In this document: one piece after another, positions 24,728-33,458 of the stretch | How positions within the stretch are numbered: position 1 is the first letter of the stretch | How the letters are laid out: each line of letters begins with the position of its first letter | NCBI GenBank assembly: GCA_910583895.1 | Contig: CAJTYJ010000034.1 | Coordinates: 1-39,744 of the forward strand | Direction of reading: 5' to 3' | Source of the DNA: an uncultured Lachnospiraceae bacterium | GTDB taxonomy: Bacteria > Bacillota > Clostridia > Lachnospirales > Lachnospiraceae | Length of the DNA: 39,744 nt | Made by a program: the position numbers and the translations under genes | The notes under the pieces: generated by a model | What the model was told of the DNA's origin: nothing | The model's input: only the letters and a program-made list of their open reading frames with translations | Database searches by the model: none

Positions 24728-27367
24728 GTGAAAGAATACGGTGTAAATGAGCTTCGGAGGATGTTTCTTGATTTTTTTGAGAGCAAGGATCATCTGAAGA
24801 TGAAAAGCTTTTCTCTTGTTCCACACAATGATAAGAGTCTCTTGCTGATCAATTCCGGAATGGCTCCTTTGAAGCCATATTTTACAGGTGCGGAGATCCC
24901 GCCGAAAAGGAGGGTGACTACCTGCCAGAAGTGCATTCGTACCGGAGATATTGAAAATGTGGGCAAGACCGCCCGCCACGGCACTTTTTTTGAGATGCTG
25001 GGCAATTTTTCTTTTGGGGATTATTTTAAGAATGAGGCAATTGCCTGGTCCTGGGAATTTTTGACGGAGGTAGTGGGGCTGGACCCCGATCGTCTGTATC
25101 CGTCGGTTTATTTAGAGGACGATGAGGCATATGAGATCTGGAATCAAAAGATCGGCATTCCTGCCGAGCGGATTTACCGCTTTGGCAAGGAAGATAATTT
25201 CTGGGAGCACGGGGCAGGCCCCTGCGGTCCCTGCTCGGAAGTGTATTATGACCGGGGAGAGGCTTACGGCTGTGGAAAACCCGACTGTCAGGTGGGGTGC
25301 GAGTGCGATCGCTATATGGAGATCTGGAACAACGTGTTCACCCAGTTTGACAATGACGGAAACAATCATTATACAGAGCTGACCCAGAAAAACATTGACA
25401 CGGGCATGGGACTGGAGCGTCTGGCTGTAGCGGTGCAGAATGTGGATTCTATCTTTGATGTGGATACAGTCCGGGCACTGAGAGACAAGGTGTGTGAATA
25501 TGCCCGCTGCGAATACAAAAAGGATGAGGAGAAGGATGTATCCATCCGCCTGATCACGGATCATATCCGTTCGGCGACTTTTATGATTTCGGATGGAATC
25601 ATGCCGGAAAATGTGGGAAGAGGGTATGTGCTTCGCCGTCTGATCCGTCGTGCGGCCCGCCACGGCCGTCTTCTGGGCATCGAGGGCAAATTCCTGGCAA
25701 AGCTTTCGGAGACGGTTATAGAAGGTTCCAGAGACGGTTATCCGGAGCTGGAGGAGAAAAGAGAGTTTATTTTCAAAGTGCTGACCCAGGAGGAAGACAA
25801 GTTCAACAAGACCATCGACCAGGGGCTGGTGATTCTGGCAGAGATGGAAGATGCCATGAAAGCATCCGGACAGAAGACGCTGCCCGGAGCCGATGCGTTC
25901 AAATTGTATGATACCTACGGATTTCCGCTGGATCTGACCAGGGAGATCCTGGAGGAAAAGGGCTATGATATCGATGAAAAGGGATTTCAGGCCTGCATGG
26001 AGGAACAAAGAAGACAGGCGCAGGAGTCCCATGAAGTGACCAACTATATGGGAGCGGATGCCACGGTTTATGATGAGATTGATCCTTCGGTGACCACAGA
26101 ATTTACCGGTTATGACAGTCTGGAGAACCAGTCAAAGATCACCGTGCTTACGACGGATGCAGAGCTTACCGAGGCACTGTCTGACGGACAGGTGGGGACA
26201 GTCTTTGTGGAGCAGACGCCGTTTTATGCGACCATGGGTGGCCAGCAGGGCGACAAAGGCGAGATTGTCTGCAAAGATGGAAAATTTGTTGTGGAAGATA
26301 CGATCAAGCTCTTAGGGGGCAAAGTCGGTCATGTGGGCAGGATGACAGGGGGTATGATGAAGACCAAAGATGTGGTGACTCTGAAAGTCGATGCATCCGG
26401 CCGCAGCGCTACCTGTAAGAATCACAGTGCGACCCATCTGCTTCAGAAAGCGCTGAAACTGGTTCTTGGCAATCATGTGGAACAAAAAGGGTCTTTGGTG
26501 ACGCCGGACCGTCTGCGCTTTGATTTTGCACACTTCCAGCCCATGACCCAGGAGGAGCTTCAGAAAGTGGAAGCCATGGTCAATGAAGAGATTCAGGCGG
26601 CGCTTCCGGTGGTGACAGAAATCATGGATTTAGAGGCGGCGAAAAAAAGCGGCGCCATGGCCCTGTTTGACGAAAAATATGCCGAGGATGTCCGGGTGGT
26701 ATCCATGGGAGATTTCTCCAAAGAGCTCTGCGGCGGAACTCATGTGGCGAATACAGGAGTGATCACAGCCTTTAAGATTGTGTCCGAATCCGGAATTGCA
26801 GCCGGTGTGCGCCGGATCGAGGCACTGACCGGGGAAGGCGTATTTGCCTATTACAGGGAGCAGGAGGCAAAGCTTTCGGAGGCTGCAAAGATTCTGAAGA
26901 CGACGCCCTTCTCCGTGACAGAGAAGATCAGCCACCTTCTTGCAGAGGTAAAGGCATTGCAAAGCGAGAATGAGGCTCTGAAGAGCAAGGCGGCAAAAGA
27001 CGCTCTGGGCGATGTGATGGATCAGGTCCGGGAGGTCAAAGGAGTCAAAGTGCTGGCGTCAAAGATCGAAGGCGTGGATATGAACGGACTTCGGGAGCTG
27101 GGCGACCAGCTGAAAGAAAAGCTGGGCGAAGGCGTGGTTCTTCTGGCATCTGTGACAGACGGAAAAGTCAGTCTGATGGCAACCGCCACCGAAGGAGCAA
27201 TCAAGGCGGGAGCACATGCAGGCAATTTGATTAAGGCAGTTGCATCCATTGTGGGTGGCGGCGGAGGCGGACGTCCCAATATGGCGCAGGCAGGAGGCAA
27301 GAATCCGGCGGGCGTCGATGAGGCGATTGCAAAAGCTGCAGAGGTAATAGAAAGTCAGATTCACTGA
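24728..27367 (+). CDS. alaS: Alanyl-tRNA synthetase
   Basis: Class II alanyl-tRNA synthetase, 879 residues, full length. The catalytic core begins ELRRMFLDFFESKDHLKMKS, with class II motif 2 around TTCQKCIRTGDIENVGKTARHGTFFEMLGNFSFGDYFK. The editing domain has HSATHLL (HxxxH) and CGGTHV zinc ligands; the C-terminal oligomerisation/C-Ala region ends VGGGGGGRPNMAQAGGKNP. The start is GTG with TTAGGAGG eight bases upstream. It charges tRNA-Ala. The small membrane-protein gene follows 26 bp later. Confidence 0.98.
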   Translation: MKEYGVNELRRMFLDFFESKDHLKMKSFSLVPHNDKSLLLINSGMAPLKPYFTGAEIPPKRRVTTCQKCIRTGDIENVGKTARHGTFFEMLGNFSFGDYFKNEAIAWSWEFLTEVVGLDPDRLYPSVYLEDDEAYEIWNQKIGIPAERIYRFGKEDNFWEHGAGPCGPCSEVYYDRGEAYGCGKPDCQVGCECDRYMEIWNNVFTQFDNDGNNHYTELTQKNIDTGMGLERLAVAVQNVDSIFDVDTVRALRDKVCEYARCEYKKDEEKDVSIRLITDHIRSATFMISDGIMPENVGRGYVLRRLIRRAARHGRLLGIEGKFLAKLSETVIEGSRDGYPELEEKREFIFKVLTQEEDKFNKTIDQGLVILAEMEDAMKASGQKTLPGADAFKLYDTYGFPLDLTREILEEKGYDIDEKGFQACMEEQRRQAQESHEVTNYMGADATVYDEIDPSVTTEFTGYDSLENQSKITVLTTDAELTEALSDGQVGTVFVEQTPFYATMGGQQGDKGEIVCKDGKFVVEDTIKLLGGKVGHVGRMTGGMMKTKDVVTLKVDASGRSATCKNHSATHLLQKALKLVLGNHVEQKGSLVTPDRLRFDFAHFQPMTQEELQKVEAMVNEEIQAALPVVTEIMDLEAAKKSGAMALFDEKYAEDVRVVSMGDFSKELCGGTHVANTGVITAFKIVSESGIAAGVRRIEALTGEGVFAYYREQEAKLSEAAKILKTTPFSVTEKISHLLAEVKALQSENEALKSKAAKDALGDVMDQVREVKGVKVLASKIEGVDMNGLRELGDQLKEKLGEGVVLLASVTDGKVSLMATATEGAIKAGAHAGNLIKAVASIVGGGGGGRPNMAQAGGKNPAGVDEAIAKAAEVIESQIH

Positions 27368-27393
27368 CAAAAAAGTAAAAGGAGAGTGTTAAG

Positions 27394-27714
27394 ATGACAA
27401 GAGCATTACAAGTATGGCTCTGGCTTGTGTTGGTATTCAATGCAATTGGAGGAGTGATGGCGATCGTGTCAGCACTGCTGATCCCGTTGATGTGGATCGT
27501 CGTAGTGGCAGAAGTTCTGGTGGTGGCGGGAGCATCCATGCTTTTATTCCCCAGAAAGAAGGTAGGTTTTTATCTGATCTGCGCAGGTGCGGCAGTGAGC
27601 CTTATCACCAACATTATTGTAGGCGGGAATATTGTGGGATCTGTGGTTTCCGCAGTGATTATGCCGCTGATCATCTGGCTTCTGATCAAGAATACCTGGT
27701 ATGAGTTTAAATAA
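27394..27714 (+). CDS. Small integral membrane protein, unknown function
   Basis: A 106-residue protein with three to four hydrophobic segments (about 8-30, 32-52, 58-78 and 80-100) separated by a basic loop FPRKK. No domain is recognised. AAAGGAGAG precedes the ATG, and it is probably co-transcribed with alaS. Confidence 0.75.
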   Translation: MTRALQVWLWLVLVFNAIGGVMAIVSALLIPLMWIVVVAEVLVVAGASMLLFPRKKVGFYLICAGAAVSLITNIIVGGNIVGSVVSAVIMPLIIWLLIKNTWYEFK

Positions 27715-27743
27715 AATGGTTTAAATAAAAATTAAAAAAGATA

Positions 27744-27772
27744 TTGACAAAAGATGTCGCACCCCATATAAT
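27744..27772 (+). promoter_or_regulatory. Consensus sigma-A promoter of rpsU
   Basis: Perfect TTGACA (27744-27749), 17-base spacer, perfect TATAAT (27767-27772). The leader of about 70 bases contains an inverted repeat (GTTGTATT with AATACACAAC, 27801-27824) before the GGAGGGAGG ribosome site. Confidence 0.93.
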
Positions 27773-27848
27773 GGATGCAGTGCAATAAAATACCCAGACA
27801 GTTGTATTTGGCACAATACACAACTGGAGGGAGGTTAGGTGTGATTCT

Positions 27849-28025
27849 ATGTCAAATGTAGTCGTTAAAGAAAACGAAACTTTGGATAGCGCATTACGTC
27901 GTTTCAAGAGAAACTGTGCGAAAGCTGGTATTCAGCAGGAAATCCGCAAGAGAGAGCATTACGAGAAACCGAGCGTAAAACGCAAGAAAAAATCCGAAGC
28001 AGCTAGGAAGCGTAAATATAATTAA
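27849..28025 (+). CDS. rpsU: 30S ribosomal protein S21
   Basis: A 58-residue, very basic protein beginning MSNVVVKENETLDSALRRFK and ending KKKSEAARKRKYN, the unmistakable S21 sequence. It binds the 30S subunit near the anti-Shine-Dalgarno region. The GGAGGGAGG site lies about 15 bases upstream of the ATG, longer than ideal. It has its own perfect promoter and a terminator, as a single-gene unit. Confidence 0.97.
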   Translation: MSNVVVKENETLDSALRRFKRNCAKAGIQQEIRKREHYEKPSVKRKKKSEAARKRKYN

Positions 28026-28038
28026 GATTGTGCTGTGA

Positions 28039-28068
28039 TGCCTTGACTGTGAAGTCAAGGCATTTCTT
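28039..28068 (+). terminator. Terminator after rpsU
   Basis: Perfect stem TGCCTTGAC (28039-28047) / GTCAAGGCA (28054-28062) followed by TTTCTT. Confidence 0.93.
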
Positions 28069-28094
28069 AGATTACAGGGAGTATAAACGCAGGA

Positions 28095-28580
28095 ATGGGA
28101 AACTTTTTCAGAGCGCTTTTGAACAATAAAATGCTGGTCTGCGGAGTCAGCGGCTGGGCAGTGGCACAGATTCTGAAGACCTGTATCTATGCCCTGGTCA
28201 ACCATGAAATCCGCTGGGAACGCATGGTAGGAGACGGCGGCATGCCAAGCGGACATTCCGCGACGGTCAGTGCCATGGCGACTGCTTCCGGCATTCTGTA
28301 CGGAATACAGTCTTTTGAGTTTGCCATTGCCAGTATGCTGGCAATCATTGTGATGCACGATGCCATGGGTGTGCGTATGGAGACCGGAAAACAGGGAAAA
28401 GTGTTAAATGAGATGATCGAATTTTTCCGGACAGAAGGATTTGTGGAAGCTTTTCGGAAAAATGATAAAATGTATGAATTCTGGGAAGCAAGTCTGAAGG
28501 AATTTGTGGGGCATACGCCTCTGCAGGTGGCAGCAGGATGTCTGCTTGGAATTTTGGTTGCCTGTCTGATGCTTTTTTAG
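28095..28580 (+). CDS. Divergent PAP2/DUF212 membrane protein (YuiD-like)
   Basis: A 161-residue membrane protein of the DUF212 family. The conserved GDGGMPSGHSATVSAMA segment (about residues 46-62) and the HDAMGVRMETGKQ segment correspond to motifs of acid phosphatase/vanadium haloperoxidase relatives, with hydrophobic segments around them and at the C-terminus. A phosphatase role on a lipid or isoprenoid phosphate is suggested by the fold, but the function is not established. A CotH-family gene follows. Confidence 0.88.
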   Translation: MGNFFRALLNNKMLVCGVSGWAVAQILKTCIYALVNHEIRWERMVGDGGMPSGHSATVSAMATASGILYGIQSFEFAIASMLAIIVMHDAMGVRMETGKQGKVLNEMIEFFRTEGFVEAFRKNDKMYEFWEASLKEFVGHTPLQVAAGCLLGILVACLMLF

Positions 28581-28642
28581 TGATATCCTCAGTGGATAAC
28601 AAGGATACACGCCCGGATTACTTTGATCGGGAGGAATATCTG

Positions 28643-30280
28643 GTGTACAAAAAGAAGATGTGGGTCGGGACTGTCATGGCGATCGCATTGTTATCGGCTG
28701 GTCCCTGGAGTTATGTGCGGGCGAACCGGGATCCAAAGCCGCTTCTGTCGGAAAAACACGAATGCGTGTTCTCGATGAGCCAAAGAGACGGAAAACCGGT
28801 GGTGTCTGCTTCGGTTCAGTTTCGGGGAGGGGAACCGATCAGACTTGAGTGCTGGGAGCGGGACGAAGAACAGTGGCTGTTTCTTCCGGCGATCTATCGG
28901 GGGCAGGAGGTGTGCTTTGAAGAGCAGACGTTTGTCCTGGAAGAAGGACCGCTTCTATTAAAAAGCAAGTCCGGGGATCAGGTGCAGATACAGATTTTGT
29001 TCGGCTCAAAGATCCCCTCAGCGTGGCTGGAAACAGAATCAGGAGATCTTGAGAGTTTGAAAGAAGGAAAAGAACATCAGGAAGAAGGTGTTCTTTATTT
29101 TGTAGATGAAGATGGAATACTGGAGTATGGAGGAGATCTTAGGAAAGTAAAACTTCGGGGGAATTCCACGAGGCTTCAGCCTAAGACGCCTTTTCGCATC
29201 CGTCTGGATCAGGATGCGTCTTTGGCCGGACTGGGAAGTTCCAAGGATTATGTGCTGCTGGCGGAGTACGGCGATATTTCTCTGATGCAGAATAAGGCGG
29301 CCATGGAGCTTGCCAATCAAACGACGGATCAGTATGAGCCGGACGGGATCCATATCGACCTGTATGTGAACGGAGAATATATGGGAGTCTACCTGCTGGC
29401 GGAGGGGATCTTCATCGGGGAGAATCGTCTGGATCTTTTTGATCTGGAACAGAAGACCGAGCAGTCCAACTTGAATCCGCTGAAAGAGTGCCAGACATTT
29501 CAGGACCGGTCTTCAGAGGGTACGCTGGCAAAGGGGTATGAGATTTTGGAGAATCCGCCGGACATATCCGGAGGATACCTTTTGGAACTGGAATACCCAT
29601 CCAGATACGAAGAGGAGGAAACGACGGGATTTCGAACCGGCAGGAACAAAACCATAGTGATTAAAGAGCCTGCTTTTGCGTCGAGAGAACAGGTGACCTA
29701 TATACAGGATCAGTTTCAGAGGGCAGAGGACGCCATGTATGCAGAGGATTATATGGTGCCGGATACCGGGCTTAAGCTGGAAGATCTGGTGGATCTGGAG
29801 TCTCTCGTACATAAATACCTGGTGGATGAGATCTGCATGAACACGGATCCCTGGACCAGTCAGTTTCTGTATAAAGACCGGGGAGAAGAACCATTTCATT
29901 TTGGTCCTGCATGGGATTATGATATGGCGTTTGGCCACTATGATCCTGGATTTTCCCCGGAAGAATTTTATCTGAACGATCATATCTGGTACAAAGAAGT
30001 ATATGAATATGCTGCCTTTCAGGAACTGATGCGGACGCAATATGAGTGCTGTTATCTGCCGGTGCTTCAGGAACTGACGGATACCAAGATTCCAGAATGG
30101 AAAATGCAGCTGCAAAATTCTGCCAGGATGAATTTTATAAGATGGGACATAGAAGAAATCTATGAAAGAAATGCGATCTTGTATACCGGAGATACCTTTG
30201 ATGCGTGTGTGGATTCTCTGAGTGATTTTATAGAGCGGCGGACAGCGTATTTGTCTTCTGTATGGCTGGAAAAACCTTAG
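28643..30280 (+). CDS. CotH-family (spore coat kinase-like) protein
   Basis: Protein of 545 residues with an N-terminal signal/anchor (KKKMWVGTVMAIALLSAGPWSY) followed by a beta-rich region and a CotH domain. Recognisable CotH segments are KLRGNSTRLQPKTPFRIRL, SLMQNKAAMELA, VNGEYMGVYLLAE (ATP-binding hairpin) and FHFGPAWDYDMAFGHYD (metal-binding DxD-like site). CotH of B. subtilis is a protein kinase that phosphorylates coat proteins; extracellular relatives occur widely in Lachnospiraceae. The GTG at 28643 with GGGAGG eight bases upstream is preferred over upstream in-frame codons that overlap the preceding gene. Confidence 0.87.
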   Translation: MYKKKMWVGTVMAIALLSAGPWSYVRANRDPKPLLSEKHECVFSMSQRDGKPVVSASVQFRGGEPIRLECWERDEEQWLFLPAIYRGQEVCFEEQTFVLEEGPLLLKSKSGDQVQIQILFGSKIPSAWLETESGDLESLKEGKEHQEEGVLYFVDEDGILEYGGDLRKVKLRGNSTRLQPKTPFRIRLDQDASLAGLGSSKDYVLLAEYGDISLMQNKAAMELANQTTDQYEPDGIHIDLYVNGEYMGVYLLAEGIFIGENRLDLFDLEQKTEQSNLNPLKECQTFQDRSSEGTLAKGYEILENPPDISGGYLLELEYPSRYEEEETTGFRTGRNKTIVIKEPAFASREQVTYIQDQFQRAEDAMYAEDYMVPDTGLKLEDLVDLESLVHKYLVDEICMNTDPWTSQFLYKDRGEEPFHFGPAWDYDMAFGHYDPGFSPEEFYLNDHIWYKEVYEYAAFQELMRTQYECCYLPVLQELTDTKIPEWKMQLQNSARMNFIRWDIEEIYERNAILYTGDTFDACVDSLSDFIERRTAYLSSVWLEKP

Positions 30281-30282
30281 TA

Positions 30283-30450
30283 TTCGTGTTCTGTCTGCAT
30301 GATATCTGTTGAAACTCCAAAGAAGCAATGTTCATCAGGGAGGCGATGCGGCGGCATAACTGGCCGTCGACCACGCGGTCTGATGGAAATTCAGGGGAGG
30401 TTTGCCGGAATATCATGCAGACAGGATACGAAAGGATTTCCAGCCTTTTT
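30283..30450 (+). repeat. Large palindromic element after the CotH gene
   Basis: A 23-base inverted repeat (30283-30305 with 30410-30432, two mismatches; the inner 15 bases, CTGTCTGCATGATAT, are perfect) closes about 100 bases of further pairing (for example TTCATCAG with CTGATGGAA). It is followed by a TTTTT run at 30446-30450. It resembles in size and position the element after spoIVA, and may be a complex terminator, a structured RNA, or a mobile palindrome. Confidence 0.6.
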
Positions 30451-30499
30451 ATGCATATTTTCCAGATTTGCGGCTACACATGTATAAAGGAATTCTGAG

Positions 30500-31006
30500 G
30501 TGATATTTCTGAAAAAACTGTGTATATGGATGTTGATTCTGGTCTGTATGTTTCCGTCTGCGGCTGTCGCGGCTGAAGTGCCGAAGGAGCAGCCAAAAGA
30601 GGAGCGCCAGGAGCCTGCAGAGGAACCAAAGACCGCGGCGCATCAGGTGGCAGCAGAGGTGTCCGCGCCTCATGCCCTTCTGATGGAGGTGTCCACCGGG
30701 ACGATTTTGATGGGGAAGGCGGAGGACGAAAAAATTCATCCGGCCAGTGTGACCAAGATTATGACGATGCTTCTGATCCTGGAAGCCATCGAAGACGGCA
30801 AAATCGCACTGTCCGACACGGTAACGGTCTCCGAATACGCCGCCTCCATGGGCGGTTCCCAGGTCTATCTGGAAGCTTTTGAGCAGCAGACGGTGGAGAC
30901 GATGTTGAAATGCATTGCAGTTGCGAGTGCAAATGATGCATGTGTGGCATATAGACATAGTAGACAGTCAAATATCCCTGTAAAATGTACACTTTCCAAT
31001 GATTAA
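30500..31006 (+). pseudogene. Truncated D-alanyl-D-alanine carboxypeptidase
   Basis: N-terminal third of a PBP5/DacF-like carboxypeptidase: signal peptide (KKLCIWMLILVCMFPSAAVAA), Pro/Glu-rich linker, then the peptidase S11 domain with the SxxK nucleophile motif (ASVTK) and SxN motif (ASANDAC). Homology stops right after NDACVA, at about 30950; the last 18 residues are foreign and the KTG motif is missing, so it cannot be active. Sequence from the junction on is AT-rich with insertion-element character. The rest of the gene is not in the window. The start is GTG with AAAGG nine bases upstream. Confidence 0.85.
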
Positions 31007-31480
31007 AAACTGAAAACCGGGCATTTGAATAAGTCCATGATCAATTATATTCTAATAGTTGATGGTGGGCTTATTTTAGTGCCTGAAGGTTTGTGGCTAT
31101 TTTTGCCACGCGTATATATAAAACCGTTGTATGAGGCGTATAGAGCGTCAGGAGGGCATTTTATTACATTCATCCATCTTTGTAATCACATTATCATATC
31201 CAGTAACCAAAGAGCCAATCCAGTAAAACTGTAATATTTTCAGAGTATTCACTCATAATATGTAAAAATGGTTGATTTTCCTCTGGGTATGTGATAAACT
31301 TCCAGGCAAAAAATAGTTACTGTTCACACTATGGCTAATCACTTCGCTGATTCGTCATGGACCAGTACCGTTATAGAGTCAAAGCATATGCCCTATAGCC
31401 GCAGGCGATTTCCAATGGGCATATGCGATTACGTTCACGGGGTACCTGTGAACAGTAAAAAAGTATGATGCATGAGAAGA
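30953..31480. other. Insertion-element debris at the core/accessory junction
   Basis: No intact gene. The first 70 bases (…CAAATATCCCTGTAAAATG…) read like the end of an IS21-type element, but no partner end or transposase is present. On the reverse strand short coding-like stretches appear (for example one giving NGFIYTRGKNSHKPSGTK) that are broken by stops. This is probably residue of several insertions. Confidence 0.5.
31317..31458. repeat. 142-bp element with inverted-repeat ends (MITE-like)
   Basis: Ends are perfect 11-base inverted repeats, TTACTGTTCAC (31317-31327) and GTGAACAGTAA (31448-31458). A second perfect inverted repeat, CATATGCCC (31385-31393) / GGGCATATG (31417-31425), lies inside. 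No coding capacity. Size and form suit a miniature inverted-repeat element; no convincing target duplication is visible. Confidence 0.55.
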
Positions 31481-31490
31481 TATTATATGC

Positions 31491-33217
31491 GATAGTGTAA
31501 AATTTTCTTCGGGTGAAAAATAGATATAGAAAGGGAACCCCTTTTTGTGATAGAGTATAAGAGTCCAATCAAAACCCTCACAAAAGAAAGGAGTTCCCTA
31601 TGCTTAACAGTATACTCTATTTTGAACAGTTCTGCATCAAAAACTTTGAAAAACTGGAAGATGAATTTCTGAAAAATCCAGAAAACTTTGCAGAGTATGT
31701 GTTCGGGCTCACCGACCTGTTATGTAAATTGGGTACCGAAATGCTCCGGGATTCCCTGGAAACCATGGACCGGATGCTGTGTGAAAGCGCTTTCCGCCGG
31801 AAGTCGTGGACCATAGAGGCACATCATACCAAAACCCTGGTTACCTCTCTGGGAGACGTCACCTTCCAAAAGACGCTCTTTCTCAACAAACAGACGAAAC
31901 AACGCGCTTACCTTCTCGATCAGATCCTGGGGCTGGAGCCAAAACAACGGCTGACCGAAGACGCGGCTGCCCGGATGCTGGAAGAAGCCGTACAGACTTC
32001 TTACCGGCGTGGAGCCCAGCAGGTCAGCCTGGGTACACAGGTCAGCCGCCAGACCGTGAAAAACAGGATTCATGCACTGAAATTTCCTCCGGCCACTCAG
32101 ACATCCGAACCCAAAAAGAAGGTGGACTGGCTGTATGTCGATGCGGATGAAGACCATGTGGCTTTGCAGTTCCGGGAAAAGAAAGGCGATCTTGTCAAAG
32201 CAGAAAACGGAGTAAAAAACAATGGCCTGATTGCAAAAATGGTCTGTGTTTACGAAGGGAAAGAGGAGGAGACGATTCCCAGCAGACGCAGAATCCTGAC
32301 AAATCGCCATTATTTCTGCGGAGTGAACAGCGGGGAAGCAAACCTGCAGTTCTGGGATGATATTTACCAGTATCTGAAAAACAATTATGATCTGGATCAG
32401 GTGAAAAAGATCTGTCTGAATGCAGATGGGGGAAGCTGGATCCGAACGGGAGCCAGGCGGCTCAAAGGCGTCACGTATGTACTGGATGGATTTCATCTGG
32501 AGAAATATCGGATAAAGCTGGTGTCCCACCTGAACCGGAAAGAGAGAACAGGCGTACTGGAAGAGTTTCGAAAAACAATCCGAAACCAGACCAAAAAGGA
32601 TTTCCGGGAACTGGTGGAAAACCAGAAAAAAGGGATGCCCAAATGGAGGAAGCAGCGTCCTATATTCTGTCCAACTCGACAGCGGCGAAACTGCGTCTGA
32701 AGCATAAAAACGGAGTTCTGGGGAGCAGTACAGAAAGCCATGTAAGCCATGTCCTGTCTGCGAGGATGAGTTCGAGACCGATGGGATGGAGCCGTCAGGG
32801 GGCATCGAACATGTCAGAACGGAGGGCGTATTATTATAACAGAGGAGACATGCTGGCCCTGGTGAGGTATCAGAAGAAGGTTGGAACTGAGGAAAAGAAG
32901 GAAGAGGAAAAGATCCTGAGCAGTACGCAGATCCTAAGATCAGAGAAGAACCGCCATGGAGAACTGGGGAAATATCTGGAGAGCATCCACCACAGCATGT
33001 CGCTGCAAAATAAAAAGAAAGTGTATTTTGAGACACAGATCAGGGGACTGTAAAAACCGTTTCGGAAGCACAAGGGGGTAGTCTGCGCAAAAAAGGAAAC
33101 GGTTGTGCAGGAAGAAGGAATGTAGTAAAGTATAAAAAACAGTCTGTAGTTCCTGTCTGTAAAAAGCATCTATGGTAAACTCTGGCCAGTCAAACCCGAA
33201 AGTAAAGTTACACTATC
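31491..33217 (+). mobile_element. ISLre2-family insertion sequence, complete with 10-bp target duplication
   Basis: A 1727-bp element. Both ends start GATAGTGTAA and share CGGGT at positions 20-24, giving imperfect terminal inverted repeats of about 24 bases (five mismatches). It is flanked by a perfect 10-base direct repeat TATTATATGC (31481-31490 and 33218-33227), the target duplication, which shows a simple recent insertion. Its single transposase gene is frame-broken. It landed immediately upstream of the toxin-antitoxin promoter. Confidence 0.92.
31600..33053 (+). pseudogene. ISLre2-family (UPF0236) transposase, frame-broken
   Basis: Two reading frames together give a full-length transposase (about 484 residues). 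The first runs from ATG 31600 to 32700, including the Asp-containing segment VDWLYVDADEDHVALQ and LNADGGSWIRTG. The second continues in the -1 frame to 33053, with the conserved C-terminal GSSTESHVSHVLSARMSSRPMGW and LVRYQKK. The break falls at a six-A run (32626-32631) followed by GGG. One lost A, or -1 slippage at this run, would restore the product. ISLre2 transposases are normally a single frame, so a mutation or a sequencing error is likelier than programmed frameshifting. Confidence 0.88.
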
Positions 33218-33226
33218 TATTATATG

Positions 33227-33263
33227 CTCAGTTGTTGAATTTCATGAACTGAGGTGGTATAAT
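33227..33263 (+). promoter_or_regulatory. Toxin-antitoxin promoter with overlapping operator
   Basis: TTGAAT (33235-33240), 17-base spacer, TATAAT (33258-33263). A perfect inverted repeat CTCAGTT (33227-33233) / AACTGAG (33247-33253) straddles the -35 and spacer, the arrangement of an autorepressed operon. Its outermost base is the last base of the insertion sequence's target duplication. Confidence 0.7.
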
Positions 33264-33305
33264 ATAGATGAAGAGATAGAAAAGGAAGGAAAAGAGGTGG
33301 ATATT

Positions 33306-33458
33306 ATGTCAACAATAAAGCCGATACAGGCTACACCGGAGTTAAGTGGAAAAGATGCTGTAAATTTGTTGATCCAGACAAATAATAAACCGACAGAAAG
33401 TGCAATGAAAAAAAATCATATGTTGTGTAGTGTCCTTGCTAATATACGAAAAGTATGA
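33306..33458 (+). CDS. Small putative antitoxin
   Basis: A 50-residue protein (MSTIKPIQATPELSGKDAV...) preceded by AAAGAGGTGG. Its stop overlaps the next start (ATGA), so the two are translationally coupled. The 'IxATPxLxGxDA' opening resembles N-termini of small antitoxins encoded before RelE/GNAT-type toxins, but no formal domain is recognised. Size, order, overlap and an operator-bearing promoter support an antitoxin role. Confidence 0.65.
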   Translation: MSTIKPIQATPELSGKDAVNLLIQTNNKPTESAMKKNHMLCSVLANIRKV

